A model generated the notes under the pieces. The model worked only from the letters and a program-made list of their open reading frames with translations, was not told the DNA's origin and did not search any database. From positions 124,001-188,000 of the forward strand of contig USGU01000001.1 of NCBI GenBank assembly GCA_900554415.1: 64,000 nt of DNA, written 5' to 3'. The stretch's first letter is position 1. Each line of letters begins with the position of its first letter. Source of the stretch: an uncultured Lachnospiraceae bacterium (lineage in GTDB: Bacteria; Bacillota; Clostridia; Lachnospirales; Lachnospiraceae). Made by a program: the position numbers and the translations under genes. Below are positions 51,185 through 59,477 of the stretch, piece by piece.

Positions 51185-51991
51185 TTATGGTCTTAAGCCC
51201 ATTCCACCTTCCAGTGTAATTGTCTCACCATTCATATATTTGAAATCCGGTGAAGCAAGCTGCACGCATACACGACCAATTTCTTTTTCTACATCTCCGT
51301 AATGTCCTGCTGGTGGCATTTTCACATTTGCTTTAAATGCATCCGGATATGCCTGCTGGAATTTTTCAAGCTGTGCTGTCCATGCAAGCGGGCATACAAT
51401 GTTGGCATTGATTCCATCTGGTCCCCATTCATTTGCAGCAACTCTGGTAAGTCCACGGATTCCTTCTTTGGCAGCAGCATATGCACACTGTCCGTAATTT
51501 CCGAAAAGTCCGGCTCCTGAAGCAAAGTTAATAACGGAGCCTTTGGTTTCTTTCAAGTATGGATAGCAGGCTTTCATATAATAGAACACCGCATAAAGTC
51601 CGGAATAAATGGCAAGGTCAAACTGTTCTGTGGTATGGTCTACGATTGTCACACCGGAAGCAGAAGCCTGTGCGTTATTAATCAGCACATCAATTCTGCC
51701 AAATTCTTTAACAGCTTCTTCTACCACATGTTTTGCAGCAGCCTCATTATCTGCACCTGCCGCTATGTCTGCCTGTACCGGAAGAACTTTGATTCCATAA
51801 AGTCTTTCTAATTCTTCCTTTGCATCCTGAAGTTTTTTTAAGTTACGTCCTGTTATAACCAGATTTGCTCCTTCTTTTGCGTATGCTGTTGCAATACCAT
51901 AACCAATTGAACCGCAGCTTCCATCACTTAACACTGCACGTCCACCACCTGTAATAATCACTGTCTTTCCATTAAAATTTCCCATATTCAA
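51185..51991 (-). CDS. Short-chain dehydrogenase/reductase
   Basis: 268 residues. NAD(P)-binding glycine motif at the start is interrupted by a short insertion (ITGGGRAVLSDGSCGSIGYG), then DVLINNAQA, and the catalytic YxxxK in YAAAKEGIRG near 165. The ending (YMNGETITLEGGMGL) is typical. Substrate unknown. Divergent from the MocR gene at 52211, which may regulate it. Confidence 0.9.
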   Translation of the reverse strand: MNMGNFNGKTVIITGGGRAVLSDGSCGSIGYGIATAYAKEGANLVITGRNLKKLQDAKEELERLYGIKVLPVQADIAAGADNEAAAKHVVEEAVKEFGRIDVLINNAQASASGVTIVDHTTEQFDLAIYSGLYAVFYYMKACYPYLKETKGSVINFASGAGLFGNYGQCAYAAAKEGIRGLTRVAANEWGPDGINANIVCPLAWTAQLEKFQQAYPDAFKANVKMPPAGHYGDVEKEIGRVCVQLASPDFKYMNGETITLEGGMGLRP

Positions 51992-52155
51992 GTCCTCCTT
52001 CTAAGCTGCTCTATGAAAAATACCTGTCAGCATTTTATTATGTATTCTTTATGCCATTATATTACACCTGATTTTGGTATCTTTTAAAGCACCAATAAGA
52101 ATATAAAAATAGATTTCAATTTCTTTACTTTTTTTCCGGGATATACTAAAATACA

Positions 52156-52187
52156 TGTAAAAGTTTTCACATTTTACACGATATAAT
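52156..52187 (+). promoter_or_regulatory. MocR promoter region with dyad
   Basis: TATAAT (52182-52187) preceded by a perfect dyad TGTAAAA (52156-52162) / TTTTACA (52172-52178) over the -35 region; likely autoregulatory. Confidence 0.5.
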
Positions 52188-52210
52188 AAACTGAGAAAGA
52201 GGACTGGTTT

Positions 52211-53605
52211 ATGCTGCTTTATGATTTCAACAAACGAAATGATTTATCCAAATATGAATATCTCTACAGGTGCCTGAAAGAGGATATCGTGACAGGCCGC
52301 ATTGCACAAGGCTCACGCATGCCTTCGAAGCGTACCCTTGCCGAAGACAATAACATCAGTATCCGTACCGTGTTAAACGCTTACGACCAGCTTGTGGTAG
52401 AGGGCTATCTTGTGTCAAAAGAGCGAAGTGGATACTATGTGGTATCTGATTTCGATTCACCTTTAAGATACCAAAAAGTAAATATCCCTCTTCCGGCTCC
52501 TGAACCAGAAGAAGACTGGCTCATTGATTTCACCACAAATACTTGTGTTTATGAAAAATTTCCCTTCTCTATCTGGTCAAAAGTAATCCGTCAGGTACTG
52601 GGGGATTACTATATTCAGCTTGCAAAGCGAGGCGATTTTCTGGGAAGTCCAAGACTGCGTCAGGAAATTGCAAATTATTTGTATCAGAATCGAAATATTC
52701 TGGTGTCTCCTGACTGTATCGTAATTGGAACCGGAATTGAATATCTATATTACAAACTCATTGCTTTATTGCCGGAAGACGCAGTTTACACTGCAGAGAA
52801 TCCGGGATATAAGAAAATACGGATGATTTTTAAGGACCAGCACGTCAACTGGGTATCGACTTCCATGGACGAAAATGGAATTAATATGAAAAGTCTCCGG
52901 GACTGTAAGGCAACTGTTGTCCATACTTCACCGGAACACCACTATCCTCTCGGCACTGTAATGTCAGCCAGAAGAAGGCAGGAGCTTCTTGCATGGCTCA
53001 GTGAATCCGAAGACCATTATATTATCGAAGACGACTATGACTGTGAATTCCGCTATCATGGGCATACTATCTCTGCCTTATACGGAATGGACCAAAGCAA
53101 ACGGGTAATTTATATGAATACCTTCAGCAAAACCATGACCCCCGGGCTTCGAATCAGCTACATGATACTCCCACCGGAACTGTTGGAAAAATACGTACAC
53201 ACTGCCAACTTTTATTCCAATACCTCTTCCAATCTGGAGCAGGAGGCTTTGGCACGTTTCATACATGACGGATATTTTGAAAAGCATTTGAACCGTATGC
53301 GTAAATATTATCTCCACCAGGGAACCATACTCAAAAATGCGCTTCTTGACACTCCATCGATTCCGATTGAAGAAATCAGTGGAATTGATACAGGAACGCA
53401 TCTGCTTGTAAAATTAAACACCACTCTGACCGATAAGGAAATCAAGAAACGGGCTGCTGACTTAAAAATCAATCTGTGCTGCCTTTCCGAATTCTGTATC
53501 GAAAAAAAACAACAGTATGCACATACACTGGTACTCAACTATTCCAGTATGACCGAAGAACAAATCCAACATGTTACAACCTTGATGGGAAAGATTTTTC
53601 TCTAA
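52211..53605 (+). CDS. MocR/PdxR-type GntR regulator with aminotransferase-like domain
   Basis: 464 residues: GntR winged helix at 1-80 (SKRTLAEDNNISIRTVLNAYDQL) and a fold-type I PLP domain with EDDYDCEFRYHG near 275 and the Schiff-base lysine in NTFSKTMTPGLRISYM near 305. Such proteins are regulators that use PLP or an amino-acid ligand as signal. GAAAGAGGACTGG precedes the ATG. No pdx genes are near, and the divergent SDR is the likely target. Confidence 0.9.
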   Translation: MLLYDFNKRNDLSKYEYLYRCLKEDIVTGRIAQGSRMPSKRTLAEDNNISIRTVLNAYDQLVVEGYLVSKERSGYYVVSDFDSPLRYQKVNIPLPAPEPEEDWLIDFTTNTCVYEKFPFSIWSKVIRQVLGDYYIQLAKRGDFLGSPRLRQEIANYLYQNRNILVSPDCIVIGTGIEYLYYKLIALLPEDAVYTAENPGYKKIRMIFKDQHVNWVSTSMDENGINMKSLRDCKATVVHTSPEHHYPLGTVMSARRRQELLAWLSESEDHYIIEDDYDCEFRYHGHTISALYGMDQSKRVIYMNTFSKTMTPGLRISYMILPPELLEKYVHTANFYSNTSSNLEQEALARFIHDGYFEKHLNRMRKYYLHQGTILKNALLDTPSIPIEEISGIDTGTHLLVKLNTTLTDKEIKKRAADLKINLCCLSEFCIEKKQQYAHTLVLNYSSMTEEQIQHVTTLMGKIFL

Positions 53606-53657
53606 ATTATAAGTTTTATCTCATATACAATATTTCATTCTATTACGTTGCAAAACA

Positions 53658-53686
53658 GGCGGCTAATCATCTCTCGATTAACCGCC
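53658..53686 (+). terminator. Hairpin after the MocR gene
   Basis: 11-bp stem (GGCGGCTAATC / GATTAACCGCC, one mismatch or G-U) and 7-base loop, 53 bases after the stop; weak T-tract. Confidence 0.45.
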
Positions 53687-53791
53687 GTCATTTAATAAAT
53701 AAACATATTTCTCTACTTTATATATTAACAATTTACAACTTCATTCTTAATTTTTAGTTAACATATGGAGATTTTCATATCTCTCATTTTT

Positions 53792-54271
53792 CTATTTATG
53801 ATATGGCTCTCCGGAAATAATACGATAGCTTCTGTAAATCTGCTCTAACAGAATGACACGCATCAACTGGTGCGGAAATGTCATTTTCGAAAAGCTTAAC
53901 GCAAAATCAGACCGTTTTAAGATTTCATCACCAAGTCCAATCGAGCCGCCTATCACGAAAATAATGTGACTCTTCCCCTGAATACCCAGTGTATTAATCT
54001 TGTCTGCCAGTTCTTCGGAAGAAAGCAGTTTTCCCGCTATCTCCAGTGTAATGACAAAGGCATCCTCCTTTATGTATTTCATAAGGCGCTCTGCTTCTTT
54101 TTCACGGATTGCATTTTCCACATTCTCACTGGCATTCTCCGGTGTTTTTTCATCTGCGACTTCGATTACTTCTAATTTACAATATTTACTAAGACGCTTG
54201 CTGTATTCTGCAATCGCATCTTTTAAATATTTTTCTTTTATTTTTCCAACGGTAAGAATTGTAATTTTCAT
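53792..54271 (-). CDS. rlmH: 23S rRNA (pseudouridine-1915-N3) methyltransferase
   Basis: 159 residues, the exact family length, SPOUT fold: ITILTVGKIKEKYLKDAI at the start, FVIGGSIGLGDEI (knot loop) and a C-terminus ending RSYRIISGEPYHK. It methylates Psi1915 in helix 69. Three bases after the deaminase gene. Confidence 0.97.
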   Translation of the reverse strand: MKITILTVGKIKEKYLKDAIAEYSKRLSKYCKLEVIEVADEKTPENASENVENAIREKEAERLMKYIKEDAFVITLEIAGKLLSSEELADKINTLGIQGKSHIIFVIGGSIGLGDEILKRSDFALSFSKMTFPHQLMRVILLEQIYRSYRIISGEPYHK

Positions 54272-54274
54272 CGC

Positions 54275-54763
54275 CTAGTACCCCGGCGTTCCTTCCAGCG
54301 ATTCATCATTCTCTATCCAGTCAGATACTTCTACGGTACGGTACTCATCTTTGGTATCACGGATATATACCTTTTCAATTCCTGCATTGATAATCTGACG
54401 TTTACACATAGAACAGCTATTGGCATTCTTTACATATTCGCCTGTATCCATCTCAACACCCACCAGATAAATGGAGCTTCCGATCATCTTGTCACGGGAG
54501 GCACTGATAATCGCATTTGCCTCTGCATGGACACTACGGCAAAGCTCATACCGCTCTCCCCGTGGCACATTCAGTTTCTGCCGGATACACATTCCCAAAT
54601 CGGAGCAGTTCTTTCTCCCACGTGGTGCACCTACATAACCTGTGGAAATCACTTCGTCATTTTTTACAATTACCGCACCGTATCTTCTCCGCAGACAGGT
54701 TCCTCTCTGGGATACTACTTCTGCCAAGTCCAAATAGTAATTGATTTTATCTCTACGTTCCAT
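54275..54763 (-). CDS. Deoxycytidylate deaminase (ComEB-like)
   Basis: 162 residues with zinc motifs HAEANAII (His, Glu) near 80 and CSMCKRQIINAG (two Cys) near 118. It would deaminate dCMP to dUMP for dTMP synthesis. Overlaps closely with rlmH. Confidence 0.93.
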   Translation of the reverse strand: MERRDKINYYLDLAEVVSQRGTCLRRRYGAVIVKNDEVISTGYVGAPRGRKNCSDLGMCIRQKLNVPRGERYELCRSVHAEANAIISASRDKMIGSSIYLVGVEMDTGEYVKNANSCSMCKRQIINAGIEKVYIRDTKDEYRTVEVSDWIENDESLEGTPGY

Positions 54764-54834
54764 CCTTCTTCCTCACTTTGTCTTCACTAGAAAATATCTG
54801 TCGGTTCTTTCCGTCAAATGCCTTGTAACCCTGA

Positions 54835-55488
54835 TTATTCCAGAACCACTCCGGCAATCTGATTGGCCTTTTCTACAATATAATCTGCTCCTGCGGCTTC
54901 CAGTTCCACCCTGTCTCCATATCCATACAGTACACCCATAGAAGCAACCTGATTTTTCTTTGCGCCGAAAATATCATGCTCCCGGTCACCTACCATCAGT
55001 ACCTGGGACTTCATTTCTTCCGTAACTCCCAGCTTTTCAAGTGCATTCCGCATAATATCAGCCTTGGCAACCAGAGATTCGTCCATAGATGCTCCGCAGA
55101 TAACATCAAAATATTTATCAAATCCAAAATGTTCCGCAATCTGTTTTGCAAATTTTTCCGGTTTCGACGTTGCCATTGCAAGCTTTCTTCCATTTTCTTT
55201 TAAGACCTGAAAACTCTCTTCGATTCCTTCGTACACTTCATTTTCGAATATGCCACCGTTGGTATAATATTCACGGTAACAGTGAATCGCTTCTTCTGCC
55301 TGCTCTGCACTCATACCAAAATATTTCTGAAAGGACTCAGAAAGCGGAGGCCCGATAAATCTTCTGAGAACACTGCTGTCCGGCACTTCATACCCCATCT
55401 TCTTTACTGCATATGCAACAGAATTCATAATTCCCGGTCCCGATTCGGTTATGGTTCCATCCAAATCAAATAAAATATACTGATACAT
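54835..55488 (-). CDS. HAD-family phosphatase, phosphoglycolate phosphatase-like
   Basis: 217 residues with HAD motifs: LFDLDGTI (nucleophile Asp), MATSKPEKFA, and MVGDREHDIFGAKKN. The helical cap is of the GPH type. Natural substrate unknown; some relatives act on pyrophosphate or on modified sugars. Confidence 0.92.
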   Translation of the reverse strand: MYQYILFDLDGTITESGPGIMNSVAYAVKKMGYEVPDSSVLRRFIGPPLSESFQKYFGMSAEQAEEAIHCYREYYTNGGIFENEVYEGIEESFQVLKENGRKLAMATSKPEKFAKQIAEHFGFDKYFDVICGASMDESLVAKADIMRNALEKLGVTEEMKSQVLMVGDREHDIFGAKKNQVASMGVLYGYGDRVELEAAGADYIVEKANQIAGVVLE

Positions 55489-55529
55489 GTTTCTTCATCC
55501 TTTTTTCTTTTTATCATCATGTTTCACGA

Positions 55530-56912
55530 TTATTTGTTCGACAAATATTCGTGGATTCCCTGTGCGGCATCCTTTCCTGCACCCATGGCAAGAATTACCG
55601 TGGCAGCTCCGGTGACTGCATCCCCACCGGCATATACACCCTCTTTGGTTGTCCTGCCTTTTTCATCTGCCACAATACATTTCCACTGGTTGATTTCAAG
55701 CCCTTCTGTAGTGGACGCTATCAGTGGATTTGGCGAAGTTCCAAGAGACATAATTACGGTATCCACATCTAAGACAAACTCGGAACCCGGAATTGCAGTC
55801 GGGCGTCTTCTTCCTGACTCATCTGCTTCTGTCAGTTCCATTTTGACGCACTTGATTCCCTGCACCCAGCCATCTTTTTCCATAATTTCCACTGGATTTG
55901 TCAATACGTCAAAAATGACACCTTCTTCTTTGGCATGATGCACTTCTTCTGCACGTGCCGGAAGTTCCTCTTCACTTCTACGATATACAATGTGTACTTC
56001 TGCACCAAGGCGAAGTGCAGTTCTTGCAGCATCCATAGCTACATTTCCACCACCTATGACAGCTACTTTTTTTCCACCGATAATCGGAGTATCGTATTCT
56101 TCTCTTGCAGCTTTCATCAAATTGCTTCGTGTTAAATATTCATTGGCCGAAAATACACCATTTGCATTTTCTCCCGGTATTCCCATAAATTTCGGAAGTC
56201 CGGCTCCTGAACCGATAAAGACTGCTTCAAATCCTTCTTCCTCGATTAACTGGTCTATAGTCGTAGATTTTCCAATCACCACGTTCGTCTCGAAAGTTAC
56301 TCCAAGCTCTTTTACCTTTTCAATTTCTTTGGCGACTATTTTTTCCTTCGGAAGACGGAATTCCGGGATTCCATACACCAGAACCCCACCCAGCTCATGA
56401 AGTGCCTCAAACACGGTTACATCATAGCCAAGCTTTGCCAAATCTCCTGCGCAGGTAAGACCGGAAGGTCCAGAACCAATAATCGCTACTTTATGGCCAT
56501 TCTTCTTTTCTGCCTTGACCGGCTTGATATCATTTTCCAGAGCATAGTCTGCCACAAACCGTTCCAATTTCCCGATAGAAATGGCATCTCCCTTAATACC
56601 ACGGATACATCTTCCCTCACACTGGGATTCCTGTGGGCAGACACGACCGCAAACTGCAGGTAATGCGGAAGCTTCGCTGATGATCCGATATGCTTCTTCC
56701 ATATTTCCCGCCTTAATTTCACTGATAAATCCCGGAATATTAATTCCTACCGGGCAGCCCTTGATACATTGTGCATTCTTACATCCAATGCATCTGGATG
56801 CTTCACACATTGCCTCTTCCTGATTGTACCCATGACACACTTCTTCAAAATTTGTTGCACGTACTTTTGGGTCTTGTTCTCTTACCGGTATACGCTCTAA
56901 TACATTTGCCAT
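55530..56912 (-). CDS. nfnB: NfnB: NADPH-binding subunit of ferredoxin:NADP oxidoreductase (glutamate synthase small-subunit-like)
   Basis: 460 residues. Two cysteine clusters at the N-terminus (CEASRCIGCKNAQCIKGCP; CGRVCPQESQCEGRC) for [4Fe-4S] centres, then FAD motif AIIGSGPSGLTCAGDLAKLG near 145 and NADPH motif AVIGGGNVAMDAARTALRLG near 285. With NfnA it performs electron-bifurcating NADH + ferredoxin to NADPH transfer. Often annotated as glutamate synthase small subunit, but the partner is NfnA and no large subunit is near. Starts on the NfnA stop (overlap). Confidence 0.93.
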   Translation of the reverse strand: MANVLERIPVREQDPKVRATNFEEVCHGYNQEEAMCEASRCIGCKNAQCIKGCPVGINIPGFISEIKAGNMEEAYRIISEASALPAVCGRVCPQESQCEGRCIRGIKGDAISIGKLERFVADYALENDIKPVKAEKKNGHKVAIIGSGPSGLTCAGDLAKLGYDVTVFEALHELGGVLVYGIPEFRLPKEKIVAKEIEKVKELGVTFETNVVIGKSTTIDQLIEEEGFEAVFIGSGAGLPKFMGIPGENANGVFSANEYLTRSNLMKAAREEYDTPIIGGKKVAVIGGGNVAMDAARTALRLGAEVHIVYRRSEEELPARAEEVHHAKEEGVIFDVLTNPVEIMEKDGWVQGIKCVKMELTEADESGRRRPTAIPGSEFVLDVDTVIMSLGTSPNPLIASTTEGLEINQWKCIVADEKGRTTKEGVYAGGDAVTGAATVILAMGAGKDAAQGIHEYLSNK

Positions 56913-57799
56913 TATTCGTCACCTCCGCACTGACCACATCCGCCATGATGGGTGGCACCTTCCTGCCATCTCAGCATAGCTCTGCCTTCTTCGGTTTTAT
57001 ACATGGCCTGTCTTTTCATCGCCTGGTCGAAGTCAACCAGATGACCGTCAAATTCCGGTCCGTCTACACATGCAAACTTTACTTCATTTCCAACCTGTAG
57101 TCTGCATGCACCGCACATACCTGTTCCATCTACCATAATAGGATTCATACTTACAATCGTCTTGATGCCAAGCTTTTTCGTAAGCAGACAAACAAACTTC
57201 ATCATAATCATCGGCCCAATGGCAACGCAGACATCATACTGGTTTCCAGCCACTGCCAGTTCTTCTATCTTACTGGTGACCATTCCTGCGTGACCATACG
57301 AACCATCATCTGTACATGGATAATAATTTTCGGCCGCTGCCTTCATCTGGTCTTCCAGTATAATGTAATCCTTGCTTCTCGCACCGATAATTACATCCAC
57401 ATTCACACCATGCTCTTTCATCCATTTGACCTGCGGATATACTGGTGCAGCACCTACACCACCGCCCACAAACAGAAGCTTCATATTTTTTAATTTTTCG
57501 ATGTCTATATCTATAAGCTCTGACGCACATCCAAGTGGTCCTGCTACATCCTGAAAATAATCGCCTTCTTTTAAGCATGCCATTTTTTCAGTAGATAAGC
57601 CAACAATTTGGAATACAATAGTAATGATTCCTTCTTCTCTATCGTAATCACAAATGGTAAGCGGTATGCGCTCGCCTTCTTTTCCTATTTTTACAATAAC
57701 AAATTGTCCCGGTTTACAGTGTTTTGCAACACGTGGGGCCTCTATATCCATAAGAAAAACCTTCTCTGCAAGCTTGCTTGCTTTTCTGATTTTGTACAT
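56912..57799 (-). CDS. nfnA: NfnA: FAD/[2Fe-2S] subunit, sulfide/dihydroorotate dehydrogenase-like
   Basis: 295 residues: FAD-binding beta barrel (VAKHCKPGQFVIVKIG; ERIPLTICDYD), NAD-binding half with FVGGGVGAAPVYPQVKWM, and a C-terminal [2Fe-2S] cluster (GMCGACRLQ, KFACVDGPEFDGH). Ends in a Gly/Cys/His-rich tail HHGGCGQCGGDE. Partner of NfnB. Confidence 0.93.
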   Translation of the reverse strand: MYKIRKASKLAEKVFLMDIEAPRVAKHCKPGQFVIVKIGKEGERIPLTICDYDREEGIITIVFQIVGLSTEKMACLKEGDYFQDVAGPLGCASELIDIDIEKLKNMKLLFVGGGVGAAPVYPQVKWMKEHGVNVDVIIGARSKDYIILEDQMKAAAENYYPCTDDGSYGHAGMVTSKIEELAVAGNQYDVCVAIGPMIMMKFVCLLTKKLGIKTIVSMNPIMVDGTGMCGACRLQVGNEVKFACVDGPEFDGHLVDFDQAMKRQAMYKTEEGRAMLRWQEGATHHGGCGQCGGDE

Positions 57800-57899
57800 G
57801 GTCTTTCGCCTCTTTTCCTTTTCATTTCCATTATTTTTATCATAAAATATCCAACTGTAAATAGCAAGAATCGTTAAGAATTAAACAATTAAAATACCA

Positions 57900-57943
57900 A
57901 AAAAGAGTATATGCAAAATTGGGAAACAGCCTATACTCTTTTT
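57900..57943 (-). terminator. Terminator of the zinc-ribbon/TPR gene
   Basis: 12-bp perfect stem (AAAAAGAGTATA / TATACTCTTTTT) around a 20-base loop; T-run at its end. Confidence 0.75.
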
Positions 57944-57984
57944 GTCTTTTTATTCATTTATAATGGTTTTTATTACTATTCTTA

Positions 57985-59391
57985 TTATTCATTTGAAAGA
58001 ATTAATTCGTAATTCCGCTTTGTCACATCACTGTAACGCTCTTTGGAATCCATCAGTACCACATTCAGGAACGTGTTCCCTTCAGGCATTGCGAATGGAC
58101 CAGTATACTGAATTCTTGTGCCGGAAGTCTTCGGGTCAGAGCCGTCTGTCGTATAGTATGCTGTATATCCATCCGGTACCACAATCTTAATATCCTGATT
58201 TTCTTCATAATGTCCCGTAGATGGTGTCACCGATGGTGCAGCTTCAATTGGGAATTCTACCGTATAAACTTTCTTGACTACAAGACTCGGAATTCCCTTC
58301 TTATTGACAGAAATTGCTCTTACTTCCGTCTGGCCTTCTCCAAGCTTGATTGCCTCTGTGTATTTCTCACTGGAAGTAGTCGGGTCTGTTCCATCTGTCG
58401 TATAGTAAATGGCTTCTCCATCACCTGTGAGTTCTAATGCCTGCACTTCATCATAAACATCCTTATCATCCAGACTGAATTCCGGTTCAGATGACTGATA
58501 GTCTTTCAGTGCATTTTTCACATCGTCTGATACGCATGACTCTATCAATGGCATAACTTTTACTTCCTGCTTCGTCTCAATATAAAAGAGAATTGCCGCC
58601 TCGTAAATCTTTGCATTGGTCGGCTGTGCCGCAATCGCATCCAGAAATACTTCCTCTGCTTTATCCTGTTCGCCCTGAGCCAGAAAAACCTCTGCAAGAC
58701 CCGTATATGCCTCACTTCGTGTTTTTTTCTTTGCAATTGCCTTTTCAAACCGGTTTGCTGCCTCGTAATAATCTTTATTATCCAGATATCTATAGGCACT
58801 CTTAATTCTTCCTGTATAGGAAGTCTGATAAAGGTATACGCTGATTCCCACCACTGCCAGAACCGCTGCAACCATGATAATAATCAGTCTCTGTCTCTTC
58901 TTTTTCGCAAGCTGTCTCTTCTTCTCAGCCCTCCGTCTTCTTGCCTCACGTTGATCCCGCATCATTTCCTGCTCAGAACTTCTACTCTTAGTACCACCTT
59001 GTTTTTCATCTGAACTGCCATTTTTCCTATTTGTATTGCTGTTTTTTCTATTTAAACTGCTGTTTTTCCCATTTACACCGGAACCTGTATTTCGTTCTCC
59101 GTCATTCGCTACATTTACACTCTGTTCGGCTCCTACACTCTTACGATAAGGTCTGCCTTCTGCCGAAGTTCTTCCAGTATTTCTTGGATTTTCTTTTCTG
59201 CTATTATTATATTTTTCTAATTGTTCTTGATTTATATTAATTTTCAAAGTCTCACTGATTGCACCCTTTACCTGCTCCGTCAGGACATCATCCAAAGGAT
59301 TATAGTCGGGTACAATCTGAACTTCACAACCGCAGACCGGGCAAACAAGATGATTATCTGAAAGCTCTGCTCCACAATTCCTGCATTTCAT
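57985..59391 (-). CDS. Membrane protein with zinc ribbon, TPRs and chitobiase C-terminal-type domains
   Basis: 468 residues. N-terminal zinc ribbon (CRNCGAELSDNHLVCPVCG), a low-complexity Asn/Ser/Arg linker to about 150, a membrane span (LIIIMVAAVLAVVGISVYLY, about 170-190), a TPR-like helical region (about 200-310), then two beta domains with EAIYYTTDGTDPT and TAYYTTDGSDPKTSG, the CHB_HEX_C_1-type domain. No catalytic glycosidase domain is present. Presumably binds cell-wall or other partners; function unknown. Confidence 0.8.
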   Translation of the reverse strand: MKCRNCGAELSDNHLVCPVCGCEVQIVPDYNPLDDVLTEQVKGAISETLKININQEQLEKYNNSRKENPRNTGRTSAEGRPYRKSVGAEQSVNVANDGERNTGSGVNGKNSSLNRKNSNTNRKNGSSDEKQGGTKSRSSEQEMMRDQREARRRRAEKKRQLAKKKRQRLIIIMVAAVLAVVGISVYLYQTSYTGRIKSAYRYLDNKDYYEAANRFEKAIAKKKTRSEAYTGLAEVFLAQGEQDKAEEVFLDAIAAQPTNAKIYEAAILFYIETKQEVKVMPLIESCVSDDVKNALKDYQSSEPEFSLDDKDVYDEVQALELTGDGEAIYYTTDGTDPTTSSEKYTEAIKLGEGQTEVRAISVNKKGIPSLVVKKVYTVEFPIEAAPSVTPSTGHYEENQDIKIVVPDGYTAYYTTDGSDPKTSGTRIQYTGPFAMPEGNTFLNVVLMDSKERYSDVTKRNYELILSNE

Positions 59392-59477
59392 ATTTGTTCT
59401 CCTTTTTCCAGTAACATCTATATCAGTATATGAATCATATCTAAAATTCTTTTTATAACTTTTCTATTATACTTCAT

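Noticed and set aside
52211..53605. Plain aminotransferase
   Set aside because: The N-terminal GntR winged helix makes it a MocR-type regulator.
55530..57799. Glutamate synthase small subunit plus unrelated oxidoreductase
   Set aside because: No large subunit is present and the two genes overlap as an NfnAB pair.
57985..59391. Chitobiase or hexosaminidase
   Set aside because: Only the accessory C-terminal-type domains are present; no catalytic domain.
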